Positions 42,395 to 52,244 of a stretch of 64,000 bases of DNA are shown piece after piece. Location: the NCBI RefSeq assembly GCF_001514265.1, contig NZ_KQ948992.1, positions 124,001 to 188,000 on the forward strand, written 5' to 3'. Under the pieces are notes generated by a model. The model ran no database searches. It saw only the letters and a program-made list of their open reading frames with translations, and was not told the origin of the DNA. The position numbers were made by a program, and so were the translations under genes. Positions within the stretch are counted from its first letter, which is position 1. Every line of letters begins with the position of its first letter. This DNA is from Streptomyces resistomycificus. Lineage in GTDB: Bacteria > Actinomycetota > Actinomycetes > Streptomycetales > Streptomycetaceae.

Positions 42395-42637
42395 ATGGAC
42401 GAGCAGCGGCGAGCGGACCTGAACCGCAGGGAACAGGAGATCCTCGCACTGGAACGCCGCGGCTTCAGCGGCCCCGGCCTGAAGGAACGAGCCATTCGCG
42501 AGGAACTCGGCCTGGCCCCGGTGCGCTACTACCAACTCCTGAACGCCCTCCTGGACGACGAACGCGCACTGGCCCACGACCCGGTCACGGTGAACAGACT
42601 GAGACGGGTACGGGAGGCGCGGCGGGGCGAGCGGTAG
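42395..42637 (+). CDS. DUF3263 small HTH-like protein
   Basis: 80 residues, MDEQRRADLNRREQEILAL then PVRYYQLLNALLDDERALAHDPVTVNRLRRVREARR, the DUF3263 pattern. It resembles a sigma-region-4-like helix-turn-helix; DNA binding is inferred. TACCGT lies 6 bases before the ATG and there is no Shine-Dalgarno, so it is probably leaderless. The family is actinobacterial and of unknown role. Confidence 0.85.
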   Translation: MDEQRRADLNRREQEILALERRGFSGPGLKERAIREELGLAPVRYYQLLNALLDDERALAHDPVTVNRLRRVREARRGER

Positions 42638-42707
42638 GACGTCTCCCTCGACCTCCCCGATTCGGCCACGGCCGTGTGGGGCGCCTCATCGTGGATAGGG
42701 TCGACTC

Positions 42708-43577
42708 ATGGGCAGTCACGCGGATTCCATGGAGCCGAAGGTCACCGATCCTCTGCCGACGCCGGTCACGGCGGTCGGGCGGGACGGGCTCGGGCAGGTG
42801 CTGGCGCGGCCCGGGCGGGCGGTGGTCGCGTTGGACTTCGACGGGACGCTCGCGCCGATCGTGGCGGATCCGGAGCAGGCGCGGGCGCATCCGGAGGCGG
42901 TGGCCGCGTTGGTGGGGCTGGCGCCGAAGGTGGCCGGGGTCGCCGTGGTCACCGGGCGGCCGGCCGAGGTGGCGGTGCGGCACGGCGGGTTCGCCGGGGT
43001 GGCCGGGCTCGAGCAGCTCGTGGTGCTGGGGCACTACGGTGCCGAGCGCTGGGACGCCCGCACCGGCACCGTGAGCGCTCCCGCCCCGCATCCCGGGGTC
43101 GCCGCCGTGCGGGCCGAGCTGCCGGGAGTGCTCGACGCCGCCGGGGTGGGCCAGGGTGCGTGGATCGAGGAGAAGGGGCGGGCGGTCGCCGTGCACACGC
43201 GCCGCGCCGCCGATCCGCAGGCCGCCTTCGAGGCCCTGCGCGGCCCCCTCACCGAGCTCGCCACCCGACACGGCCTGATCGTCGAACCCGGTCGCCTGGT
43301 CCTCGAACTCCGCCCGCCCGGCATGGACAAGGGCGTCGCCCTCGCGGAGTACGTCCGCGAGAGGGGCGCCGGCTCCGTCCTCTACGCCGGCGACGACCTC
43401 GGCGACCTGCCCGCCTTCGCCGCCGTCGACAGGCTCCGCTCCGACGGCGTGCCCGGCCTGCTGGTGTGCAGCGGCAGCGACGAGGTCACCGAGCTGAGGG
43501 AGCGGGCCGACCTCGTCGTGGACGGCCCGGAGGGGGTCGTACGGCTGCTGCGGGCGCTCGCGACGCGGCTCAGCTAG
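42708..43577 (+). CDS. otsB: trehalose-6-phosphate phosphatase
   Basis: 289 residues. HAD-type motif I VALDFDGTLAPIV (nucleophile Asp, about 41), motif II VVTGRPAEV, motif III/IV LELRPPGMDKGVAL and YAGDDLGDLPAF. The C2 cap lies in the middle. It makes trehalose from trehalose-6-P. TAGGGT lies 6 bases before the ATG, so it is probably leaderless. It converges on otsA with a terminator between. Confidence 0.94.
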   Translation: MGSHADSMEPKVTDPLPTPVTAVGRDGLGQVLARPGRAVVALDFDGTLAPIVADPEQARAHPEAVAALVGLAPKVAGVAVVTGRPAEVAVRHGGFAGVAGLEQLVVLGHYGAERWDARTGTVSAPAPHPGVAAVRAELPGVLDAAGVGQGAWIEEKGRAVAVHTRRAADPQAAFEALRGPLTELATRHGLIVEPGRLVLELRPPGMDKGVALAEYVRERGAGSVLYAGDDLGDLPAFAAVDRLRSDGVPGLLVCSGSDEVTELRERADLVVDGPEGVVRLLRALATRLS

Positions 43578-43591
43578 CCGCTGCGGCCTGG

Positions 43592-43610
43592 CGGCGGGCT
43601 CAGCCCGCCG
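43592..43610. terminator. bidirectional hairpin between otsB and otsA
   Basis: cggcgggc / gcccgccg form an 8-bp perfect stem with loop tca. It lies 15 bp after the otsB stop and 55 bp beyond the otsA stop. Confidence 0.7.
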
Positions 43611-43664
43611 TCCTCATGCCCCCACCTGGACTCCAGGGAGCGGCGTGAGGCCAGGCCACGCGGC

Positions 43665-45143
43665 TCAGCCGGCCGCCTTCAGTGCCTCCAGCTGGTCCAG
43701 GAACCACCGGGCCGGCGGGAGGGCCGTCGCAGCCGCGGCCAGTCGCTTCACGCGCTCCGCCCGTTCGCCCGGCGGCATCGTCAGGGCCTCGTGCAGCGCC
43801 TTCGCCGTGCCGATCACGTCGTAGGGATTGACGACGATCGCGTCGTCGCCGAGTTCCTGGAAGGCCCCCGCCTCGCGAGACAGCACCAGCACGCACCCCT
43901 CCTCGGAGAGCAGCGGCACCTCCTTCGCGACGAGGTTCATGCCGTCCCGGATGGGGTTGACCAGGGCCACGTCGGCCAGGCGGTAGGCCGCCAGGGAGCG
44001 GGCGAAGTCGTCCTTCACGTGGAGGACCACCGGCGTCCAGCCGGGCGTGCCGTACCGGGAGTTGATCTCGTCCGCCACGCGCTGCACCTCGGCCGTGTAC
44101 TCGCGGTAGACGGCCAGGTCCTGGCGGGACGGGTAGGCGAAGGCCACGTGGACCACGCGTTCGCGCCACTCGGGACGGTCGTCGAGCAGCTGCCGGTAGG
44201 CGAGCAGGCCGCGCACGATGTTCTTCGACAGCTCGGTGCGGTCGACGCGGACGATCGTCCGGCGCCGGCTCCCGTCGGGGGCCTCGCCGATCTCGTCCCG
44301 CAGCGCCGCCATCCGCTCGTCGACGTCCGCCTCGTGCGCCCGCTTGCGCAGGAACTCCGCGTCGGCGCCGAGACCGTGCACGCCGATCTCGGTGGTCCCG
44401 AGCGGCGGACGGCCGGTCGGCGAGTGCCCGACGGACTTGGGTGTGCTTCCGCTCGGCCACGACGGGAAGATCCGCTCCGGGTCGGTGCTCCCGGCGCAGT
44501 CCATGAACGCCTGCGCCCACCGCCAGGTCAGGAACCCGAGCCGGTCGGCGCCCAGCATCCCCCACACCAGCTGCGAACGGATGTCGTCCGGCAGCATCGA
44601 GAAGTACTCGGCCGGCGCCCACGGCGTGTGCGAGAAGTGGCCGATGCGCAGGTCGGGGCGGAGTTCGCGGAGCATGCCGGGGACGAGACAGAGGTGGTAG
44701 TCCTGCACCAGCACCGCCGCGCCCTCGGCCGCCTCCTGGGCCAGCGCCTCGGCGAACGCGCGGTTGTAGGCCTCGTACGCCCCCCACTGCCGCCGGAACT
44801 CCGCGTCGAAGACCGGCTCCAGCGGGGTCTGGTACAGCATGTGGTGGACGAACCACAGCACCGAGTTGGCGATGCCGTTGTACGCGTCGGCGTGCACGTC
44901 GGCCGGGATGTCGAGCATGCGCACGCCCGGCTCGCCCACCCCGCGCCGTACCGCCTCGCGGTCGCCGTCGCCGAGGGCCGAGCACACCCACAGCGCGCCC
45001 GCGTCGGGGCCGATGGCGGACAGGCCGGAGACCAGCCCGCCGCCACCCCGTTTGGTGTGGAGCGAGCCGTCCTCGCGCACCTCGTACGTAATCGGGCCGC
45101 GATTGGACGCGACCAACACCTCAGCACCGTGCGTTGAAGCCAT
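43665..45143 (-). CDS. otsA: alpha,alpha-trehalose-phosphate synthase
   Basis: 492 residues from MASTHGAEVLVASNRGP. GT20 features: VASNRGPITY, the glycine-rich KRGGGGLVSGL, WVQDYHL-like VLVQDYHLCLVP, SHTPWAP, the phosphate-binding R and K in VRVDRTELSKNIVRGLLAY, and NPIRDGMNLVAKE near the end. It joins UDP- or GDP-glucose to glucose-6-P. TAGGTT lies 7 bases before the ATG, so it is probably leaderless. It follows the gpgS-like gene on the same strand, 90 bp away. Confidence 0.94.
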   Translation of the reverse strand: MASTHGAEVLVASNRGPITYEVREDGSLHTKRGGGGLVSGLSAIGPDAGALWVCSALGDGDREAVRRGVGEPGVRMLDIPADVHADAYNGIANSVLWFVHHMLYQTPLEPVFDAEFRRQWGAYEAYNRAFAEALAQEAAEGAAVLVQDYHLCLVPGMLRELRPDLRIGHFSHTPWAPAEYFSMLPDDIRSQLVWGMLGADRLGFLTWRWAQAFMDCAGSTDPERIFPSWPSGSTPKSVGHSPTGRPPLGTTEIGVHGLGADAEFLRKRAHEADVDERMAALRDEIGEAPDGSRRRTIVRVDRTELSKNIVRGLLAYRQLLDDRPEWRERVVHVAFAYPSRQDLAVYREYTAEVQRVADEINSRYGTPGWTPVVLHVKDDFARSLAAYRLADVALVNPIRDGMNLVAKEVPLLSEEGCVLVLSREAGAFQELGDDAIVVNPYDVIGTAKALHEALTMPPGERAERVKRLAAAATALPPARWFLDQLEALKAAG

Positions 45144-45233
45144 ACGCCTCAACCTAGCCCGGCCCGGAAACGCTCAAACGTGCGGATACGCGCCATGACG
45201 TATCCGGCACGCCCGCTGCCGGAGCGTGCCCGG

Positions 45234-46178
45234 TCAGGCGACCTTTCGGGCCGCGTACTCAGCGATCTCCACCATGGGCGGCCGCTCCTCCGTGTCCACG
45301 GAGTAGGTGCGCGGCTCGAAGCCGTCCTCGCCCCGTTCGAACTGGGTGAGGGAGGGACGCACGAGGTGACCGCGGGCCAGCCGCAGCTGGGCGGTGCGGT
45401 AGATCGCGGCGGACATCCGGCCCAGCGCCTGCCCGTCCTGGTGGCGGTGCTTGCGCACGCCGACGTCGACCTGGGCCAGCGCGTCGAGGCCCACCAGGTG
45501 CAGGGCGTCGATCAGCATGCCCAGCTCCACGCCGTAGCCCACCGGGAAGGGGAGCTGTTCCAGGAGCGAGCGGCGGGCCGCGTACTCGCCGCCGAGCGGC
45601 TGCACGAAACCGGCCAGCTGCGGCCAGTGCATGTTCAGCAGCGGGCGGGCCATCAGCTCGGTGACCCGGCCGCCTTGGCCTGCCGCCCCGCCCAGCGGCC
45701 GGTCGTACATCCCCTTGACCAGGTCGACGCCCGGATCGGTGAGCAGGGGGCCCACGATCCCGGAGACGAAGTCGGAGGAGAACTCCTTCAGGTCGGCGTC
45801 GATGAAGCAGACGATGTCCCCACGGGTGGCCAGGAGGGAGCGCCACAGCACCTCGCCCTTGCCGGGGACGGCGGGGAGGCGGGGGAGGATGGCGTCGCGG
45901 TGGACGACCGTGGCCCCGGCGGCGGCGGCCACCTCGGACGTACGGTCGGTGGACCCCGAGTCGACGACGACTATCTCGTCGACGAGCGGGACCTGGCACA
46001 TGAGGTCGTGGCGGATGACGGCGACGATGTCGCCGACCGTCTCCTCCTCGTTGAGTGCGGGCAGCACGACACTGACGGACTGGCCGCCGGCGCGTTTCGC
46101 GGCGAGGATCCTGTGGAGCGGGCGATCGGTCTTGGACCAGGAGCGGGTGCTCAGCCAGCGCTCGACTTCGTTCAGCAC
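45234..46178 (-). CDS. gpgS: GT-A glycosyltransferase, glucosyl-3-phosphoglycerate synthase-like
   Basis: 314 residues from GTG 46178 (VLNEVERWLSTRSW), with GAGGAG upstream. SVVLPALNEEETVGDIVAVI and EIVVVDSGSTDRTSEVA are GT81 N-terminal motifs; the DxD metal site is CFIDADLKEFSSDFVSGI; the acceptor region has LVKGMYDRP and QPLGGEYAARRSLLEQLPFPVGYGVELGMLID. GpgS makes glucosyl-3-phosphoglycerate, a primer of methylglucose polysaccharide or glucosylglycerate. Placement before otsA suggests osmolyte or storage-sugar metabolism. Substrate assignment is by family only. Confidence 0.85.
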   Translation of the reverse strand: MLNEVERWLSTRSWSKTDRPLHRILAAKRAGGQSVSVVLPALNEEETVGDIVAVIRHDLMCQVPLVDEIVVVDSGSTDRTSEVAAAAGATVVHRDAILPRLPAVPGKGEVLWRSLLATRGDIVCFIDADLKEFSSDFVSGIVGPLLTDPGVDLVKGMYDRPLGGAAGQGGRVTELMARPLLNMHWPQLAGFVQPLGGEYAARRSLLEQLPFPVGYGVELGMLIDALHLVGLDALAQVDVGVRKHRHQDGQALGRMSAAIYRTAQLRLARGHLVRPSLTQFERGEDGFEPRTYSVDTEERPPMVEIAEYAARKVA

Positions 46179-46355
46179 AGTGCGCGGCTCCTCGTTCTCT
46201 CGGCGAGTCTGTGATCGACGTGGTATGTGATCCATCTCGCGGTTCGGACGACTATCTCAACTGTCCTGGCCTTCGGTTACAGTCTTGAACAACGCGGATG
46301 ACCATCGCATGTCGGGGGTCGCCGCCCCGTTTCACCGATCAACAACCAAATACCG

Positions 46356-46492
46356 CTCATCCAGAGGGGCAGAGGGATACGGCCCGATGAAGCCCCGGCA
46401 ACCCTCCAGTCGGTTCTCGTCACCAGCGAGGCTCCCGACTCGGGAAGGTGCCAAATCCGTCTCACGGCGAAGTGCGTCGTGAGGAAGATGAG
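46356..46492 (+). promoter_or_regulatory. SAM-I (S-box) riboswitch upstream of thrC
   Basis: Closing stem P1 is ctcatc (46356-46361) with gatgag (46487-46492). The core has the conserved agaggggcagaggga, cggcccgatgaagccccggc then aacc, and aaggtgccaaatcc. These are the S-box ligand core and kink-turn elements in the right order. The 3' side of P1 runs directly into gaggag, the thrC ribosome site, so SAM binding would be expected to hide translation initiation. No terminator hairpin follows. Confidence 0.9.
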
Positions 46493-46511
46493 GAGAAAGG
46501 GCCTCGCCTCC

Positions 46512-47795
46512 ATGGCTGTGCAGACTGATGCAAGCACCACGAACACCGTAGACCTCGGCCCCGCGGCCGCGCTGAGCTGCCGCGAGTGCGGTCACCGCGT
46601 GCCCCTCGGCCCGGTCTTCGCCTGCGAGGAGTGTTTCGGCCCGCTCGAGATCGCCTACGACTTCTCCGGCTACGACGCCGAGGAGCTCCGCAAGCGCATC
46701 GAGGCGGGACCCGCGAACATCTGGCGTTACGCGCCCCTGCTCCCCGTCCCGGCCGACGTGGCGGACAAGCCCAACATCAACCCCGGTTGGACCAAGCTCG
46801 TCCAGGCCGACAACCTGGCCCGCGAGCTGGGCGTCGACGCGGGCAAGCTCTTCGTCAAGGACGACTCCGGCAACCCGACGCACTCCTTCAAGGACCGGGT
46901 CGTCGCCCAGGCCATCGAGGCCGCGCGGGCGTTCGACTTCACCACCCTCTCCTGCTCCTCCACGGGCAACCTGGCCGGTGCCGTCGGCGCCGCCGCCGCC
47001 CGGGCCGGCTTCCGCTCGTGCGTGTTCATCCCGCACGACCTGGAGCAGGGCAAGGTCGTCATGGCCGCGATCTACGGCGGCGAGCTCGTCGGCATCGAGG
47101 GCAACTACGACGACGTGAACCGTTTCTGCTCCGAGCTGATCGGCGACCCGGCCGGCGAGGGCTGGGGCTTCGTCAACGTCAACCTGCGGCCGTACTACGC
47201 CGAGGGCTCCAAGACCCTGGCGTACGAGATCTGCGAGCAGCTCGGCTGGCGGCTGCCCGACCAGCTGGTCGTCCCGATCGCCTCCGGCTCGCAGCTCACG
47301 AAGATCGACAAGGGGCTGCAGGAGCTGATCAAGCTCGGCCTCGTCGAGGACAAGCCCTACAAGATCTTCGGTGCGCAGGCCGAGGGCTGCTCGCCGGTGT
47401 CCGTGGCCTACAAGGCCGGGCACGACGTCGTGCGCCCGCAGAAGCCGAACACCATCGCCAAGTCGCTGGCCATCGGCAACCCGGCGGACGGTCCCTACGT
47501 CCTGGACATCGCGCGGCGTACGGGCGGTGCGGTGGAGGACGTGAACGACGAGCAGGTCGTCGACGCGATCAAGCTGCTCGCGCGGACCGAGGGCATCTTC
47601 GCGGAGACCGCCGGCGGGGTGACGGTGGGTGTGACGAGGAAGCTGATCGAGAACGGTCTCCTCGACCCGACGAAGACCACGGTCGTGCTGAACACCGGTG
47701 ACGGTCTGAAGACGCTGGACGCGGTGGCAGGGACCGGGCTGACTGCGACCATTCGTCCGAACCTCGATTCGTTCCGCGAGGCCGGACTCGCATAG
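46512..47795 (+). CDS. thrC: threonine synthase
   Basis: 427 residues from MAVQTDASTTNTVDL. A zinc-ribbon-like CRECGHRVPLGPVFACEECF occupies about 22-41. The PLP lysine is in NPTHSFKDRVVAQA (about 125). SSTGNLAGAVGAAAARAG is the phosphate-binding loop; SGSQLTKIDKGLQELIK and GIFAETAGGVT follow. It converts O-phosphohomoserine to threonine. ATGs at 46479 and 46488 lie inside the riboswitch, so 46512 with GAGGAG upstream is the start. A SAM riboswitch here would lower threonine synthesis when SAM is high, the reverse of simple methionine-gene logic. Confidence 0.95.
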   Translation: MAVQTDASTTNTVDLGPAAALSCRECGHRVPLGPVFACEECFGPLEIAYDFSGYDAEELRKRIEAGPANIWRYAPLLPVPADVADKPNINPGWTKLVQADNLARELGVDAGKLFVKDDSGNPTHSFKDRVVAQAIEAARAFDFTTLSCSSTGNLAGAVGAAAARAGFRSCVFIPHDLEQGKVVMAAIYGGELVGIEGNYDDVNRFCSELIGDPAGEGWGFVNVNLRPYYAEGSKTLAYEICEQLGWRLPDQLVVPIASGSQLTKIDKGLQELIKLGLVEDKPYKIFGAQAEGCSPVSVAYKAGHDVVRPQKPNTIAKSLAIGNPADGPYVLDIARRTGGAVEDVNDEQVVDAIKLLARTEGIFAETAGGVTVGVTRKLIENGLLDPTKTTVVLNTGDGLKTLDAVAGTGLTATIRPNLDSFREAGLA

Positions 47796-47820
47796 CCGTT
47801 GTCATCTGCGGGCCGGTGGG

Positions 47821-47853
47821 GGCTGGTCGCGCAGTTCCCCGCGCCCCTGAGGG
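47821..47853. repeat. Streptomyces intergenic repeat fragment
   Basis: ggctggtcgcgcagttcccc followed by gcgcccctgaggg is a sequence I recall as dispersed many times in Streptomyces intergenic regions. A related cccgcgcccctgaggg occurs near 40000 at the start of nagA. Copy number in this genome cannot be judged here. Confidence 0.6.
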
Positions 47854-47880
47854 CGATTACCTGACCGGAGGTCATCAGAC

Positions 47881-48156
47881 ATGAGCGTTACCGTCCGCAT
47901 CCCCACCATCCTGCGCACCTACACCGGCGGCAAGGCCGAGGTCGCCGCCGAGGGCGGCACCCTCGGCGAGGTCATCGCCGACCTGGAGAAGAACCACACG
48001 GGGATCGCCGCCCGCGTGCTCGACGACCAGGGCAAGCTGCGCCGGTTCGTCAACGTGTACGTCAACGACGACGACGTCCGCTTCGAGCAGGGGCTGGAGA
48101 CCGCGACCCCGGACGGTGCCGGTGTCTCCATCATTCCGGCCGTCGCCGGCGGCTGA
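47881..48156 (+). CDS. MoaD/ThiS/CysO-like sulfur carrier protein
   Basis: 91 residues with the ubiquitin-like beta-grasp pattern: VTVRIPTILRTYTGGKAEVAAEGGTLGEVIADLE, FVNVYVNDDDVRF, and the C-terminal VSIIPAVAGG. The Gly-Gly end is what an E1-like enzyme adenylates and converts to a thiocarboxylate. Length and the thrC neighbourhood recall CysO, the carrier for cysteine synthesis in mycobacteria, but no cysM or mec gene is adjacent. ggaggtcatcag precedes the ATG. It is probably co-transcribed with thrC, 85 bp away. Confidence 0.9.
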   Translation: MSVTVRIPTILRTYTGGKAEVAAEGGTLGEVIADLEKNHTGIAARVLDDQGKLRRFVNVYVNDDDVRFEQGLETATPDGAGVSIIPAVAGG

Positions 48157-48195
48157 TCATTACCATCGGTAACGGTGATTACCGAGAGTTCATCG

Positions 48196-48232
48196 AATTG
48201 CCCCCTCCGCGATAGAAGCGGAGGGGGCAATT
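48196..48232 (+). terminator. terminator after the sulfur carrier gene
   Basis: aattgccccctccgc pairs perfectly with gcggagggggcaatt across a 7-nt loop and is followed by ctgtgtgg. It lies 40 bp after the stop at 48156. Confidence 0.9.
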
Positions 48233-48587
48233 CTGTGTGGTTGAGCGCGGTACAGTTGGGGAACGCGGTGCCGAATAGCAGGTCGACGGCCCTTGATTTC
48301 CGCTCCATGCCCGACAAGAAGTAGCCAAAGTGTGTGCTTCTTTCGCGGCTTTTGTGCATTTTGTGGGGCCCGACTTGCCCCGAATTCGGGTGAATTCTCA
48401 CCACATTCCGGACCGTGCGCGTCCAGAATTCTCGTCCGATTGACCTGTTGCAGACGGCAGTTGGACAGATACATTCGGCCGCGGTCGACGCGTTCCGGCG
48501 CACGCCCCCAACCATGTGGGGGGTGAGGTCTGACCCGGATCCGCGAAGTGTGGATCTGTGCAAGGGCCAGTAATAGGGGAGTTAGGC
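48233..48587 (+). promoter_or_regulatory. long non-coding leader region of the cold shock gene
   Basis: No gene is visible in 355 bp. The stretch is AT-richer than its surroundings (for instance around 48310-48370), which fits a promoter plus long 5' untranslated region like those of cspA-type genes. taggggagttaggc gives the ribosome site of the next gene. Confidence 0.45.
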
Positions 48588-48794
48588 ATGGCTCAGGGCA
48601 CCGTCAAGTGGTTCAACGCGGAGAAGGGGTACGGCTTCATCGCGGTCGACGGTGGTGCGGATGTTTTCGTCCACTACAGCGCGATTCAGATGGACGGCTA
48701 CCGCACCCTGGAGGAAGGTCAGCGGGTCGATTTCGAGATCTCGCAGGGCCAGAAGGGGCCGCAGGCGGACATGGTCCGACTGGCGACCGGCTGA
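48588..48794 (+). CDS. cold shock protein (CspA family)
   Basis: 68 residues. MAQGTVKWFNAEKGYGFIAVDGGADVFVHYSAI contains RNP1 (KGYGFI) and RNP2 (VFVHYS). It is a single OB-fold nucleic-acid chaperone. Start at 48588 with taggggag upstream. The length is standard for streptomycete Csp proteins. Confidence 0.95.
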   Translation: MAQGTVKWFNAEKGYGFIAVDGGADVFVHYSAIQMDGYRTLEEGQRVDFEISQGQKGPQADMVRLATG

Positions 48795-48835
48795 AGCACG
48801 CGCCGACTGACAGCGTCGTTCTTCTGTTCTTCGGA

Positions 48836-48873
48836 GGGCTCGTATCCCATGGGGAGTCATGGGTTACGAGCCC
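48836..48873 (+). terminator. cold shock gene terminator
   Basis: gggctcgtatcccat and atgggttacgagccc form a 15-bp stem with one mismatch and an 8-nt loop, 41 bp after the stop. Confidence 0.85.
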
Positions 48874-48957
48874 TTCGGCATGTCCGGGACCGGGCCCCGG
48901 ACGGGGTCCGGGGCGGCCCCGCGGACGGCCGGGGATCGGCCCAGTACCCGGGAGGCG

Positions 48958-48984
48958 CTTGCACTCGGCAGGGGCGAGTGCTAA
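48958..48984 (+). promoter_or_regulatory. CIRCE element 1 (HrcA operator)
   Basis: CTTGCACTC-N9-GAGTGCTAA (48958-48984) differs from the consensus TTAGCACTC-N9-GAGTGCTAA at two positions, both in the left arm. It lies 164-190 bp before groEL2. Confidence 0.88.
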
Positions 48985-48993
48985 TCATTGGCG

Positions 48994-49020
48994 TTAGCAC
49001 TCTGAAGGTGAGAGTGACAA
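48994..49020 (+). promoter_or_regulatory. CIRCE element 2 (HrcA operator)
   Basis: TTAGCACTC-N9-GAGTGACAA (48994-49020) has a perfect left arm and one mismatch on the right. It is 9 bp after element 1, so two HrcA dimers could bind side by side. Confidence 0.88.
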
Positions 49021-49147
49021 CGAAGGACCGGGTCGGTGAGGCCCGCAGGCCGGGTGGGGCAAGGAACCACGAGGCATGCAGGCCGTCCGTCGCGGGCGCC
49101 AGCGCGGTCCGGAGAAATCCACCCCCTGTCCGGGAGGACCACTTCAC

Positions 49148-50773
<1,626 letters not shown>

Positions 50774-50808
50774 TCCTTCCGAGGATCGCGAGTTCATCGC
50801 TGTACACG

Positions 50809-50850
50809 CCGAGGGCGGTACTCCCTGGAGACAGGGGGTGCCGCCCTCGG
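50809..50850 (+). terminator. groEL2 terminator
   Basis: ccgagggcgg and ccgccctcgg form a 10-bp outer stem, with further pairing between actccct and agggggt (one mismatch) toward the loop. It lies 36 bp after the groEL2 stop. Confidence 0.8.
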
Positions 50851-51000
50851 GCGTGTGCGGGATCACAGGGGTCCGGGCGGGGCGTGGCGGAATGCGCGTC
50901 CGGGTGGCGCGGTTGAGGTGACGGGGCGGTTGATGCGTATGCACATACCGCCTGGAATGCCCCACCGCTCGATGTCCCCGATCCCCCGAGGAGTACCCCT

Positions 51001-52125
51001 GTGACCGTCGCCGCCTCCGCGTCCCGCGCCGCCGAAGTCCTGTCCCGGCCCGTCGCCCTGAACGGCCTGACCGTCCCGAACCGCATCGCGATGGCGCCCA
51101 TGACGCGCGCGTTCTCCCCGAACGGGATCCCCGGCGCGGACGTGGCCTCGTACTACTCCCGCCGCGCGGCCGCCGGCGTCGGCCTGATCGTCACCGAGGG
51201 CACCTACGTCGGCCACGACTCGGCCGGGCAGAGCGACACCATCCCGCGCTTCCACGGCGAGGAGCAGCTCGCGGGCTGGGCGAAGGTCGCCGCCGACGTG
51301 CACGCGGCGGGCGGCACCATCGTGCCGCAGCTGTGGCACATCGGCATGGTCCGCGAGCAGGGCCAGCCGCCCTACGCCGACGCCCCCGCCGTCGGCCCCT
51401 CCGGGCTGCGCATCGGCGCCGACGAGGTGACCGGCAAGGCGATGACCCAGCGCGACCTGGACGACGTCATCGGCGCCTTCGCCGAGGCCGCCGCTGCCGC
51501 CGAGCGGATCGGCTTCGACGGCGTGGAGCTGCACGGCGCCCACGGCTACCTCATCGACCAGTTCCTGTGGGCCGGCACCAACCGCCGCACCGACGCCTAC
51601 GGCGGCGACCCGGTGGCCCGCGCCAAGTTCGCCGAGGAGATCGTGGCGGCGGTCCGCGCGACGGTCTCGCCCGAGTTCCCGATCATCTTCCGCTACTCGC
51701 AGTGGAAGCAGGAGGCCTACCGGGCCCGTCTCGCCGAGACCCCCGAGGAGCTGGAGTCGATCCTCGCCCCGCTCGCCGCGGCCGGCGTCGACGCCTTCCA
51801 CGCCTCCACCCGCCGCTACTGGTTCCCCGAGTTCGACGGCTCCGACCTCAACCTGGCCGGCTGGACGAAGAAGCTCACCGGCAAGCCCGTCATCACCGTC
51901 GGCTCGGTCGGCCTCGACGGCGACTTCCTCAAGGGCTTCCAGGGCGAGGGCGCCCCGGTCAAGGGCATCGACGACCTGCTCGACCGGCTGGAGGCCGAGG
52001 AGTTCGACATGATCGCCGTCGGCCGCGCCCTGCTCCAGGACCCGGAGTGGGCCGCGAAGGTCCTGGCCGACCGCTTCGACGAGCTGAAGCCGTACGACGC
52101 GGCGGCGCTGGCCACGCTCAGCTGA
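51001..52125 (+). CDS. NADH:flavin oxidoreductase, Old Yellow Enzyme family
   Basis: 374 residues from GTG 51001. The FMN barrel shows VPNRIAMAPMTRAFSPNGIPG, GLIVTEGTYV, VPQLWHIGM and GFDGVELHGAHGYLIDQFLW (His-His pair that binds the substrate carbonyl); the late phosphate-binding part is KPVITVGSVGLDGDF and MIAVGRALLQDPEW. It reduces activated C=C bonds with NADPH. TACCCCT is 5 bases upstream of the GTG and ccgaggagtac also lies there, so either leader type is possible. The natural substrate is unknown. Confidence 0.93.
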   Translation: MTVAASASRAAEVLSRPVALNGLTVPNRIAMAPMTRAFSPNGIPGADVASYYSRRAAAGVGLIVTEGTYVGHDSAGQSDTIPRFHGEEQLAGWAKVAADVHAAGGTIVPQLWHIGMVREQGQPPYADAPAVGPSGLRIGADEVTGKAMTQRDLDDVIGAFAEAAAAAERIGFDGVELHGAHGYLIDQFLWAGTNRRTDAYGGDPVARAKFAEEIVAAVRATVSPEFPIIFRYSQWKQEAYRARLAETPEELESILAPLAAAGVDAFHASTRRYWFPEFDGSDLNLAGWTKKLTGKPVITVGSVGLDGDFLKGFQGEGAPVKGIDDLLDRLEAEEFDMIAVGRALLQDPEWAAKVLADRFDELKPYDAAALATLS

Positions 52126-52244
52126 GTGCCGGCTCCCTTTCCACGGCGCGGGTGTCGACCGCATGGGTGACAAATTCAATGGGTGACGGCAATGATTCTG
52201 GTGAGCAACTACCGGCTCATCGGTCCATCGGCGAGGAGTGCCCT

